Assembly (NCBI RefSeq): GCF_900148515.1
Contig: NZ_FRXN01000004.1
Span: 1-64,000 of the forward strand
Direction: 5' to 3'
DNA length: 64,000 nucleotides
Source of the DNA: Algoriphagus zhangzhouensis
GTDB taxonomy: Bacteria; Bacteroidota; Bacteroidia; Cytophagales; Cyclobacteriaceae
A program made the position numbers and the translations under genes. Below, one piece after another: positions 18,896 through 27,473 of this stretch (the first letter of the stretch is position 1; the number at the start of each line of letters is the position of its first letter). Below the pieces are notes generated by a model. The model did not search any database. It was not told the origin of the DNA and saw only the letters and a list, made by a program, of their open reading frames with translations.

Positions 18896-19441
18896 TTGAG
18901 AAAACTAATTTCCATATCGCTTTTGCTATGTTTTGCCATCTATCACTTTGGCTATTATGCGTTTTACTATTCGCATCAATACCAGATTGAATCCAATTGG
19001 CATGACAAAATCTATAGCAGTTTGGATGTTGGTTTGGAAGAGAGAATCATGGAAGTTCCCTTGGCAGCTCCTTACATGGCAAACCAAGAGGAGTTTCAGG
19101 CTACCAATACAAGATTTGAAAAAGACGGGAAATATTTTCGTGCTATCAAGCAGCGGTATCAAAATGATACTTTGCAAATCGTTTATGTGCCCGATACCGC
19201 TCGAAAGACGTTGGAATCAACTGTTCAGCAATGGATTTCATTGGTGACAGATGATGATTTCTCTGGCGAAAATTCTAACTCCACACTATTAAAGGTATTT
19301 GTAAAAGACTATGTAGAATCACAGATGATAGACTTTGTGGCTATTCAAGAAGTGATTTCAATACAGCATCAAGGGTTTATTTTTTCATCTTACAAGAATC
19401 CTATTTTTCAACAAAACTCTCCACCTCCGCAGGTAAGCTAA
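18896..19441 (+). CDS. Hypothetical membrane-anchored protein, TTG start
   Basis: A 181-residue protein. Start is the TTG at 18896: it yields MRKLISISLLLCFAIYHFG, a normal signal anchor; no ATG occurs before the hydrophobic segment. The rest is predicted outside the cytoplasm, with an acidic, mixed alpha/beta character (MEVPLAAPYMANQEEF, FEKDGKYFRAIKQRYQNDTLQIVYV) and a Pro/Gln-rich end. The pattern of a periplasmic protein with a single N-terminal helix fits. No family recognised. Confidence 0.6.
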   Translation: MRKLISISLLLCFAIYHFGYYAFYYSHQYQIESNWHDKIYSSLDVGLEERIMEVPLAAPYMANQEEFQATNTRFEKDGKYFRAIKQRYQNDTLQIVYVPDTARKTLESTVQQWISLVTDDDFSGENSNSTLLKVFVKDYVESQMIDFVAIQEVISIQHQGFIFSSYKNPIFQQNSPPPQVS

Positions 19442-19552
19442 TAGATTTCTTGGTCAAGCACTTTTCTGGATTCTTTTGATTCCCAGTAGAAGTGTATTCT
19501 ATCTATTTCATTCAAGATTTTTCTTGGATGGTTATCTATTACGCTTTATCAA

Positions 19553-20662
19553 ATGAAAAAAATACTACTATCAGGTTTGGTAGCAGCAAGTCTTATGTTG
19601 TTGCCAGCAATTTCGTACGCACAAGGCTGTGTGGCTATTCGTCAATTTTCCGGTCTTGGTAATGCTGTGGGCCAAGGAAATATTCTTGAAAAAGGAGAAT
19701 GGAATATTTCTGCCAACTATCGCTACTTCAAGTCATTCAGACATTTTAGAGGTTCACATGAAGAAGCAAACCGTATTGAAGATGGTACTCAGGTGATCAA
19801 CCATCAACATGGAGTAGATTTCAATATTAGTTATGCTTTTTCTGAAAGACTATATGGAATCGTCTCCCTTCCCTTTCAATACAATGAAAGAAGCTCACTC
19901 TATGAGCATGGTCGAACTGAGCGCCATACCACCTATTCCAAAGGTTTTAGTGATATGAGAATCGGGGCTGGTTACTGGTTGCTTTCCGGTGAAAAGGCTA
20001 AAAAGGGAAACACAGCAATTGGTTTTGGTTTGAAGTTTCCAACAGGAGACTATGCAGCTACCAGTACTTTTTATAATCAAGGAGATGAAGGAGTGGAACA
20101 AATCAAGACTGTCGATCAGTCCATTCAATTGGGAGATGGCGGGACTGGTTTGATCATCGATTTCCAAGGTCTGTGGAATATCACAAGTACTTATTTCTGG
20201 TATTATGATGGGTTCTACATGTTCAATCCGAAGGAAACAAACGGTACTCCAACGAATAGAAGGAGAGAGAATGAGGCGATTATGAGTGTGCCGGATCAGT
20301 ATGCCGTTCGGACTGGGGTTTTCAAATCTTTTGAAAAAATACATGGACTAGGGATCTCATTAGGAGGAAGAGTGGAAGGAATTCCTGTTCATGATGCCAT
20401 CGGTGGAAGTGATGGTTTTAGAAGACCGGGGTATATCATATCTGTCGAACCTGGGATCAGCTATATGAAAGGAAATGTGACAGGGACCTTGAATGTGCCT
20501 ATTGCCCTTTATCGAAATAGAACCCAAAGCGTGACGGATATCGAAAATTCAACTCCAGATGATGTGGTCCACGGAGATGCTGCTTTTGCAGACTATCTGA
20601 TCAATTTCTCATTGGCTTGGAGAATTCCAAAGAAGGCTCCTAAGGTTTTTAACTCACTTTAA
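19553..20662 (+). CDS. Outer-membrane beta-barrel protein of a haloperoxidase operon
   Basis: 369 residues with a signal peptide (ending ISYAQ), then alternating aromatic/polar strands with Gly turns (EWNISANYRYFKSFRHF, RLYGIVSLPFQYNE, DMRIGAGYWLL, TAIGFGLKFPTGDY, INFSLAWRI). This is typical of transporter-like/MetA-type barrels. It ends with a basic tail after the final strand instead of the usual terminal aromatic. First of three same-strand genes with 42-bp and 10-bp gaps. Substrate unknown. Confidence 0.75.
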   Translation: MKKILLSGLVAASLMLLPAISYAQGCVAIRQFSGLGNAVGQGNILEKGEWNISANYRYFKSFRHFRGSHEEANRIEDGTQVINHQHGVDFNISYAFSERLYGIVSLPFQYNERSSLYEHGRTERHTTYSKGFSDMRIGAGYWLLSGEKAKKGNTAIGFGLKFPTGDYAATSTFYNQGDEGVEQIKTVDQSIQLGDGGTGLIIDFQGLWNITSTYFWYYDGFYMFNPKETNGTPTNRRRENEAIMSVPDQYAVRTGVFKSFEKIHGLGISLGGRVEGIPVHDAIGGSDGFRRPGYIISVEPGISYMKGNVTGTLNVPIALYRNRTQSVTDIENSTPDDVVHGDAAFADYLINFSLAWRIPKKAPKVFNSL

Positions 20663-20704
20663 AAATAAGGGCAGGGTATTCCCAACACCTTTAATAAATC
20701 CAAA

Positions 20705-21634
20705 ATGAAAAGTTATTTGACTAACCTAACAGGTGCCTTCTGTCTCTTTCTTGTGTTTTCTACATACTCTTTGGCTCAATCACCCACAGATGAACTGATG
20801 ATGCCAAAGAATGATTTCTGCCTCTTGTTCAATTATGAATATGGAGAGTTTAATCAATATTGGGAAGGAGACTTTCTAAGAAAAAATGAGACCATTGCAA
20901 CTGTTCAAAGAAGGACCGCTATGCTGATGGCTGCATATGGAATTACAGAAAAACTGGATGTTTATGCTGGTTTGCCTTACATTTCTACAAACTCCACTAC
21001 ACCAAACGGAGGAAAGTTTGCTGGAACATTCGGAGTTCAAGACCTTTCCATCGGCTTGAAGTACAAAGCTTTGGAAAAGTCATCTGATAAGGGAGATTTT
21101 TCCCTGTACGGTTCGGTTTTGTTTTCTACACCGGTTTCTAATTATCTGTCGGATTACCAGCCTTACAGCTTAGGACTGGGGACTCCGCAAATTGCTTGGA
21201 GAGGAATTGCTCATTATCAATTGAATAATGGGTTCTATGGTAGAGCAGCTGTTGCCTATGTTTGGAAAGGCTATACTGAGGCTGAGCGTACCTATTATTA
21301 TAATGATGGAAGCTACTACACTCCATGGATGGATGTGCCTAGTTCCTGGAATTTTGGTTTGGCTTTGGGTAAATGGTTCTTCCAAAATGCGCTTCGAGTT
21401 GAGCTTTCTGCAAGTAATCAGACATCCACATCAGGTGATGACATTCGCCCCTACAATGCGCCACAGCCTACCAATAAAGTGGATATGACAAGAGTAGGCG
21501 CATTTGCTCATTACTATTTTCCGAAGATCAAAGGGTTGGGAGTCCTAACCTATTTCAATCAAAATGTAGCAGGAAGAAATGCTCCAAAGATGACTTCTTT
21601 TGGAGTGGGAGCTACCTATCAGTTTGGATTCTAA
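20705..21634 (+). CDS. Outer-membrane beta-barrel protein, terminal phenylalanine
   Basis: 309 residues with a signal peptide (ending SLAQ). Strand pattern of an outer-membrane barrel: NDFCLLFNYEYGEF, RTAMLMAAYGITEKLDVYAGLPY, GDFSLYGSVLFSTPV, and a last strand TYQFGF ending in Phe, the BamA-recognition feature. The LDVYAGLPY and FGVQDLSIGLKY motifs match channel or transporter-type barrels of the phenol MetA type. Located between another barrel gene and a haloperoxidase-like lipoprotein gene. Confidence 0.75.
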   Translation: MKSYLTNLTGAFCLFLVFSTYSLAQSPTDELMMPKNDFCLLFNYEYGEFNQYWEGDFLRKNETIATVQRRTAMLMAAYGITEKLDVYAGLPYISTNSTTPNGGKFAGTFGVQDLSIGLKYKALEKSSDKGDFSLYGSVLFSTPVSNYLSDYQPYSLGLGTPQIAWRGIAHYQLNNGFYGRAAVAYVWKGYTEAERTYYYNDGSYYTPWMDVPSSWNFGLALGKWFFQNALRVELSASNQTSTSGDDIRPYNAPQPTNKVDMTRVGAFAHYYFPKIKGLGVLTYFNQNVAGRNAPKMTSFGVGATYQFGF

Positions 21635-21644
21635 TCAACCCGTC

Positions 21645-23186
21645 ATGAGAAAATTATACTACCTAATATATATCCTTCCTTTGGCAGTTTTGATTTCTTG
21701 CTCAAAGGATTTGCCAACAGAGTTGGCTTATGAAAACTATGTCTTTTCTTCCACTGATGAAGATGGGGGAAATTGGACACCGATATTACTTTCATCGGGA
21801 TCTGAAATAATGATTGCTGAACCTAAAGAAACAAGTTCAGCAGAATACCAAGCAGAATTGATGGAAGTGAAAAATGCAATAGCTTCCATAACTTCTCAAC
21901 AGAAAGAAAACCTTAAAAAATGGACCAATAATCCGGTAATTCGATGGAATGAAATAGCCTTGGAATTGATTGCCAAATACAATTTAATACCGGGTCCAAA
22001 TGAAGATGGATCTTATACCTTGCCCAATCCTGCAAATCCTGAAGGCCCTCCAGTTTTTCCTTTTTCCCATCCTCCTTATGCAAGCAGGGCTTTGGCATAT
22101 ATGTCCGTTGCCCAATTCGATGGATTGATTTCAGCATGGCATTATAAATATAAGTACAACCGTGCCGCTCCTTATTTACAGGATTTGGAAATAAACCATG
22201 CCTATGAAGAAAACCCTATTCCTTCCTATCCATCTGATGGAGCTGTGATTGCATCGGCATCTGCTGAAATTTTGAAGGTAATGTTTCCATTGGAAGTGGA
22301 ATATTTGAATTCTAAAATGAGTGAGCATCTGGAATCCTTGCTCCTTTCGGGAGAAAATGTCCAAAGTGATATCGATGGGGGAGTAAAAATAGGTGAGGAA
22401 ATTGCCGCTTTGGCTTTGACAAGGGCTTCTACAGATGGGATGAAAAACGCCCAAACATCTAAAGCCGTTTCAGATTCCATAGCAAATGCAGCATACGAGC
22501 GATTTGGCTGGATGTGGATCAATCAGGAAGCTCCACAAAGACCGGTGGGTTTAACTCCTCTTTTTGGGAAGGTGAAAATGTGGAGCGTTCCAAACGTAGA
22601 AGCCATTCGACCACCAGTTCCTCCGACTCCAGGTTCACCAGCCTATGAAGAAGATGTAAAAATCTTAAAGGGCTATTTGGCCGAGCACAGTGAAGAGTAT
22701 AGAAGAATCGCCAATTTTTGGCAGGATGGATTGGGCACTTATACACCTCCAGGACATTGGAATGAATTTGCCAATGCGTTCATTGTGAAAAACAAACTCA
22801 ATACCCTTCGAGCTGCAAGGACGATGGCTTATATGAACATGGCCATTATGGATGCGGGAATCAGCTGTTGGGATGCGAAATACTATTATCATTATCCACG
22901 TCCTATTCAGACCATCGAAGGATTTGAAACCATAGCGAGCACTCCAAATTTCCCTTCCTATACCTCTGGCCACTCTGTTTTTTCAGCTGCAGGAGCTGAG
23001 GTCCTGGCATATATTTTTCCTGATGAAGCAGACAAAGTAAGAGGTTGGGCCAAAGAAGCCGCGATCTCAAGAGTTTATGGTGGAATCCATTGGACCTTTG
23101 ATGCCACAGTAGGCACGACCCAAGGAATCAATGCCGCACAATATTCTATCGATCGGGCAAAGATCGATGGAGGCGATAATTTTTAG
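21645..23186 (+). CDS. Vanadium-dependent haloperoxidase / PAP2-like lipoprotein
   Basis: 513 residues from ATG 21645, a lipoprotein (VLISC box followed by SKD, a possible surface-export signal). The vanadate/phosphate site is complete: Lys412 upstream of PRP, the TSGH motif with His443, and SRVYGGIH with His482. Homologues oxidise halides with peroxide or are acid phosphatases; the two cannot be told apart here. Size and ProCys-free helical layout resemble bacterial vanadium haloperoxidases. It follows the second barrel gene by 10 bp and is convergent with cstA 15 bp away. Confidence 0.85.
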   Translation: MRKLYYLIYILPLAVLISCSKDLPTELAYENYVFSSTDEDGGNWTPILLSSGSEIMIAEPKETSSAEYQAELMEVKNAIASITSQQKENLKKWTNNPVIRWNEIALELIAKYNLIPGPNEDGSYTLPNPANPEGPPVFPFSHPPYASRALAYMSVAQFDGLISAWHYKYKYNRAAPYLQDLEINHAYEENPIPSYPSDGAVIASASAEILKVMFPLEVEYLNSKMSEHLESLLLSGENVQSDIDGGVKIGEEIAALALTRASTDGMKNAQTSKAVSDSIANAAYERFGWMWINQEAPQRPVGLTPLFGKVKMWSVPNVEAIRPPVPPTPGSPAYEEDVKILKGYLAEHSEEYRRIANFWQDGLGTYTPPGHWNEFANAFIVKNKLNTLRAARTMAYMNMAIMDAGISCWDAKYYYHYPRPIQTIEGFETIASTPNFPSYTSGHSVFSAAGAEVLAYIFPDEADKVRGWAKEAAISRVYGGIHWTFDATVGTTQGINAAQYSIDRAKIDGGDNF

Positions 23187-23201
23187 TAATGTAATCAGAG
23201 A

Positions 23202-24836
23202 TCAGAGAGCCTTTGCGGGTTCTTTGATCTCATTTTTTATGCTTTTTGTAGCCAAAACCATTAGGGAAATGGCCAAGATGAATAAAAGAGCGGCAATAAG
23301 GGAAAGCACATACACTTGATCCTGGAAGTTTTTCCAAGCAAAAAGTCCCAAAGAGGCCAAAGTCACCGTAAACATGAAAAACATGGGGATGGTCACAAAT
23401 AGGGCGTTTTGCTTTTTGCGAATCATCCAAACTGCGATTGTTAAGAGAGCCAATGCCGCCAGGAGTTGATTGGCTGACCCGAATATTGGCCAAAGTGTGG
23501 TGAATCCACCTGAAAGGAGTAGCAGTATTGAGAAGACAACTACCAAACTGGTGGAGATGTATCTGTTTTGGGCTATTTTTTTTGCTGCTGGTTGAGGAAG
23601 ATCTTCGAAATATTCTTGTAAAGTAAATCGAGCAAGCCTTGTACAAGTATCTAAAGTTGTCAAGGCAAAAGCAGAAACAGTCAAGGCGACAAAAGCCACC
23701 GCAAATTCTTCAGGTATCCCAAGAGTAGAAATCATTCCACCCAATCCGGTGGAAAAAAGAGCGACAGGCCCTTCTCCGGCAAGTCTTTCCATGTATTCGC
23801 TTTTTGTCAAAACCACCACAGCGCCTACGGAAATAATTGCCAAGAAAGACTCAATAAGCATTCCTCCAAATCCGACAACTTTCGCATCTGATTCTTTATC
23901 CAGTTGTTTGGAAGTGGTTCCAGATGCTACCAAAGAGTGAAATCCACTAATTGCACCACAGGCAATCGTCACGAATAGAACAGGGAAAATATACCCGAGA
24001 TTTTCTGTTGAAACTGTGATTTCATTGCTCATTTTGATTTCTGGATTGGCAATGAAAACTCCCAAAATGGCAGCGATCATCATCCCATAAAGCAAAAAGC
24101 TGTTGAGATAGTCGCGTGGTTGAAGCAATAGACTTACAGGGGTTACAGATGCTATAAAGGCATAAGCGAGCAAAGCCAAAATCCAGATTTTATAATCTAG
24201 AACAAATGGAAGCTGCATGCCGAGATAGACAAAAAAGTACATCAAAACCACACCTATTATAGAGATGATAATAAATGCGACTTTTTTATCTCCAACCATT
24301 CGGTTGACAATTCCGAAACCAATAGCTAGGAAAATAAACAAGATTGAAGCTGAAGCTACACCTGGATTTGCAACAAATGTCTTAGCTATGATGTCAGCAA
24401 ACACTCCAATTACCAAGATTAGAGTAGAAAAGCTGAAAAGGATGAATAACTGTTTCCCCTTCAAGCCTATTTGATTTCGGATAATTACCCCAATAGATTT
24501 ACCATCTGCTCTGAGTGATGCCGCCATACTTCCCAAATCATGTACTGCACCAAAAAATATTCCTCCTACCAAAATCCAAATTACGGCTGGAATCCATCCA
24601 AAAGTCACCGCAATAATAGGTCCTACAATCGGTCCGGCACCAGCAATAGATGCAAAATGATGACCCAAAACCACAATTGGCTTACTGGGTTCATAATCTA
24701 CACCATCTCTATGAGTATGTGATGGAGCTACATTTTTATCTGAAAGACCAAATTTTTTATAAACAAATGCCCCATAGAATCTATAGGCTAAAATCAATAT
24801 GATAGCTGATATAATTAATAGAATAGCGAGATTCAT
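23202..24836 (-). CDS. cstA: Carbon starvation protein CstA-type peptide/pyruvate transporter
   Basis: 544 residues with about 15 membrane helices. Diagnostic CstA motifs: GVDYEPSKPIVVLGHHFASIAGAGPIVGP split across the first helices, DLGSMAASLRADGKSIG, FHSLVASGTTSKQLDKESDAK, and GSANQLLAALALL. The family imports peptides or pyruvate upon starvation. Shorter than E. coli CstA (701), like many Gram-positive and Bacteroidota members. It is monocistronic with its own promoter (see 24882-24911). Confidence 0.95.
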   Translation of the reverse strand: MNLAILLIISAIILILAYRFYGAFVYKKFGLSDKNVAPSHTHRDGVDYEPSKPIVVLGHHFASIAGAGPIVGPIIAVTFGWIPAVIWILVGGIFFGAVHDLGSMAASLRADGKSIGVIIRNQIGLKGKQLFILFSFSTLILVIGVFADIIAKTFVANPGVASASILFIFLAIGFGIVNRMVGDKKVAFIIISIIGVVLMYFFVYLGMQLPFVLDYKIWILALLAYAFIASVTPVSLLLQPRDYLNSFLLYGMMIAAILGVFIANPEIKMSNEITVSTENLGYIFPVLFVTIACGAISGFHSLVASGTTSKQLDKESDAKVVGFGGMLIESFLAIISVGAVVVLTKSEYMERLAGEGPVALFSTGLGGMISTLGIPEEFAVAFVALTVSAFALTTLDTCTRLARFTLQEYFEDLPQPAAKKIAQNRYISTSLVVVFSILLLLSGGFTTLWPIFGSANQLLAALALLTIAVWMIRKKQNALFVTIPMFFMFTVTLASLGLFAWKNFQDQVYVLSLIAALLFILAISLMVLATKSIKNEIKEPAKAL

Positions 24837-24881
24837 AGATGATTATTTGGGTATTATATGGTTTGGTACAATGATCGGAAA

Positions 24882-24911
24882 CAAATCTAAGGCTATTTTC
24901 ACGCCCTTCAA
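24882..24911 (-). promoter_or_regulatory. Promoter of cstA
   Basis: On the minus strand TTG (24911-24909), a 19-bp spacer and TAGATTTG (24889-24882), ~45 bp before the ATG at 24836. A good match to the Bacteroidota consensus. Confidence 0.7.
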
Positions 24912-24944
24912 AAGGAATTTAAAATAGTGGATTGAGCGGAAAAC

Positions 24945-24973
24945 TTGGGGTTGTTCGGTCAGCTTTAAATTTG
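24945..24973 (+). promoter_or_regulatory. Promoter of accD
   Basis: TTG at 24945, an 18-bp spacer and TAAATTTG at 24966-24973, 75 bp before the accD ATG. A second TAAATTTG at 25002-25009 lies closer but lacks a spaced TTG; either or both may be used. Confidence 0.6.
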
Positions 24974-25048
24974 GGTGGTTTTATTTAACGGATTTTAGGT
25001 CTAAATTTGTAACCTTTGACTCGTCAAAAATCATTTTAAAAACTCAAT

Positions 25049-25891
25049 ATGGCTTGGTTTAAAAGAACTGACAAAGGGATCAAAACCTCCACTGCAGAGA
25101 AGAAAGATGCACCGGATGGATTGTGGTTCAAAACGCCTAATGGCAACATCATCCATACGCGAGAGCTGAAAAACAATGCTTTTGTTTGCCCTGATGATGA
25201 TTTTCATGTGAAAATCGGATCAAAAGAGTACTTCGAAATCCTTTTTGATAACAATACTTTCACGGAGCTTGATAAGGATATGAAGTCTGGAGATCCGTTG
25301 AAATTTACTGATACCAAACCTTATACTTCCAGAATCAAGGCTACCATCGAAAAGACGGAATTGAATGATGCCGTTAGATCTGCCTATGGAAAAATGAATG
25401 GGTTAGATATCGTTGTAGCTTGTATGGATTTCAATTTCATTGGTGGATCTATGGGGTCTGTTGTTGGTGAAAAGATTGCAAGAGCTATTGATCACTCACT
25501 GAAAAACAAGATGCCTTTCTTGATGATCTCCAAATCTGGAGGAGCAAGAATGATGGAAGCAGGTTTTTCCTTGATGCAAATGGCAAAAACTTCTGCGAAG
25601 TTGGCGCTTTTGGGTGAAGCTGGAATTCCTTACATCTCATTATTGACCGATCCTACCACAGGCGGGGTTACGGCTTCTTACGCAATGCTAGGAGATTTCA
25701 ACATTGCTGAACCGGAGGCTTTGATTGGTTTTGCCGGTCCTCGAGTAATTCGCGAAACAATAGGGAAGGACTTGCCAAAAGGTTTCCAAAGTTCTGAGTT
25801 CGTTTTGGAACACGGATTTTTGGATTTTATCATCGATAGAAGGCAATTAAAAAACAGGTTGACAGTATTGTTGAACCTCTTGAACAATTAA
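25049..25891 (+). CDS. accD: Acetyl-CoA carboxylase carboxyltransferase beta subunit
   Basis: Catalyses transfer of carboxybiotin CO2 to acetyl-CoA for fatty acid synthesis, paired with AccA (outside the window). 280 residues. The crotonase-like core is intact: [69 protein letters not shown]. The N-terminal zinc ribbon is degenerate: the four cysteine positions read Thr29, Gly32, Cys47, Asp50, so no zinc can be held as in E. coli. Other Bacteroidota AccD proteins, as I recall, show the same loss. Confidence 0.96.
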   Translation: MAWFKRTDKGIKTSTAEKKDAPDGLWFKTPNGNIIHTRELKNNAFVCPDDDFHVKIGSKEYFEILFDNNTFTELDKDMKSGDPLKFTDTKPYTSRIKATIEKTELNDAVRSAYGKMNGLDIVVACMDFNFIGGSMGSVVGEKIARAIDHSLKNKMPFLMISKSGGARMMEAGFSLMQMAKTSAKLALLGEAGIPYISLLTDPTTGGVTASYAMLGDFNIAEPEALIGFAGPRVIRETIGKDLPKGFQSSEFVLEHGFLDFIIDRRQLKNRLTVLLNLLNN

Positions 25892-25969
25892 TCACAAGTT
25901 TTAAATAATTCTAAAGATCAAAGAAGGCAAATTTGAGAAGCTTTTTAGCCTGTTTTATTGATTAATAGA

Positions 25970-25977
25970 TATATTTG
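25970..25977 (+). promoter_or_regulatory. Candidate -7 box of nqrF
   Basis: TATATTTG, 49 bp before the nqrF ATG at 26027, fits TAnnTTTG. No clear TTG at the proper distance. Confidence 0.4.
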
Positions 25978-26026
25978 TGCACCCAAAAAGGGAATCAATC
26001 CATAAGAAAAGTTAAACCAAAATTTC

Positions 26027-27331
26027 ATGGGTTCTGTAATTATTACGTCCATTGTAGCATTTACTGTTATTATTTTGCTACTGGTATTTATTCTTTTGTT
26101 TGCCCAGTCTAAGCTGGTCAATTCAGGAGATGTGAAAATCGTTATCAACGGAGACGAAAGCAATCCAATTGTCACTGCGGCTGGCACTAGCTTACTTTCT
26201 ACTCTAGGTAACCAAAAAATCTTCCTTCCCTCTGCTTGTGGTGGAGGCGGTACTTGCGCAATGTGTAAGTGCGTTGTGGAAGACGGTGGTGGAGAAGTTC
26301 TACCTACCGAAGTTGGTCACCTGAGTAGAGCTGAGCAGCAAGGTCATGTGAGATTGGCTTGTCAGGTGAAGGTAAAGCAGGATATGAAAATCCGTGTGCC
26401 AGATGAAATCTTCGGTATCAAGAAGTGGGATTGCGAAGTTATTTCTAACTACAACGTCTCTACTTTTATTAAAGAATTCAAAGTAAAACTCCCTGAAGGA
26501 GAGACCTTGAACTTTGAGGCAGGTGGATACATCCAGATTGATGTTCCAGCTATCACGGTAAACTTCAAGAAGATGGATATAACTCCACATCCTGAATTGG
26601 GTCACCCTGCAGATGTTTATCAAAGTGATTGGGATAAATTTGGTTTGTGGGATCTTGTCATGAAAAATGATGAGGAGCTTTTCAGAGCTTATTCCATGGC
26701 TAACCACCCTGCAGAAGGTAATATTGTAATGTTGACGATTCGTATCGCAACTCCACCATGGGACAGAGCAAATAACAAATGGATGGATGTAAATCCAGGA
26801 GTATGTTCTTCTTATGTATTCTCAAGAAAGCCGGGTGATAAAGTGACTATTTCTGGTCCTTATGGTGAATTCCATATCAACCCAACTGAAAGAGAAATGA
26901 TCTATATCGGTGGTGGTGCTGGCATGGCTCCTTTAAGAGCTCAGATTTTCCACCTTTTCCATACTGAAAAGACTCATAGAAAAGTATCTTACTGGTATGG
27001 TGGTAGATCTAAAAAGGAATTGTTCTACGTTCCTCATTTCAGAGCCATTGAAGATGATTTCCCTAATTTCAGCTTCAATATTGGTCTTTCTGAGCCACTT
27101 CCTGAAGATAATTGGAAGATCAAAAAGTCTTTGGAAGACAAAGAAGGTGATGGTTATGTAGGATTTATTCACCAAGTATTGTATGACAATTACTTGAAGA
27201 ATCATCCTGAGCCAGATGAGGTAGAATTCTACCTGTGTGGTCCTCCATTGATGAATGCAGCTGTTTTGAAAATGCTCGAAGATTTGGGTATTCCAGACGA
27301 AAACATCAGATTTGACGACTTCGGTGGTTAA
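26027..27331 (+). CDS. nqrF: Na+-translocating NADH:quinone reductase subunit F
   Basis: The NADH-oxidising subunit of Na+-NQR. 434 residues: N-terminal membrane helix (~4-26), [2Fe-2S] ferredoxin domain with Cys71, Cys77, Cys80, Cys112 (ACGGGGTCAMC...LACQ), FAD domain (RAYSMANHP, PGVCSSYVFS, KVTISGPYGEFHI), and NADH domain (IGGGAGMAPLRAQIF, SYWYGGRSKKELFY, LCGPPLMNAAV). The end FDDFGG is conserved. The other five nqr genes are not here; neighbours are accD and an arginase-like gene. All key residues are intact. Confidence 0.97.
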   Translation: MGSVIITSIVAFTVIILLLVFILLFAQSKLVNSGDVKIVINGDESNPIVTAAGTSLLSTLGNQKIFLPSACGGGGTCAMCKCVVEDGGGEVLPTEVGHLSRAEQQGHVRLACQVKVKQDMKIRVPDEIFGIKKWDCEVISNYNVSTFIKEFKVKLPEGETLNFEAGGYIQIDVPAITVNFKKMDITPHPELGHPADVYQSDWDKFGLWDLVMKNDEELFRAYSMANHPAEGNIVMLTIRIATPPWDRANNKWMDVNPGVCSSYVFSRKPGDKVTISGPYGEFHINPTEREMIYIGGGAGMAPLRAQIFHLFHTEKTHRKVSYWYGGRSKKELFYVPHFRAIEDDFPNFSFNIGLSEPLPEDNWKIKKSLEDKEGDGYVGFIHQVLYDNYLKNHPEPDEVEFYLCGPPLMNAAVLKMLEDLGIPDENIRFDDFGG

Positions 27332-27342
27332 TCAAAAAATAC

Positions 27343-27369
27343 AAATCCCGCTTCGGCGGGATTTTTTTT
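27343..27369 (+). terminator. Intrinsic terminator of nqrF
   Basis: Arms AAATCCCGC and GCGGGATTT around TTCG, followed by a run of T, 12 bp after the stop. Confidence 0.92.
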
Positions 27370-27473
27370 GTCCAATTTTTTTGATCTAGCTAGTAGATTC
27401 AATTTGAGTTCTTTAAGAATTTGGCTTAATTCTTGGCTCTTTTTTGATTATTTTTACCCTAGATCGTACCCTT

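Noticed and set aside
23180-23235. Terminator hairpin between the haloperoxidase and cstA genes
   Set aside because: Partial complementarity (AGATCA with TGATCT) exists, but the stem is interrupted and lies within the cstA coding end with no T-run.
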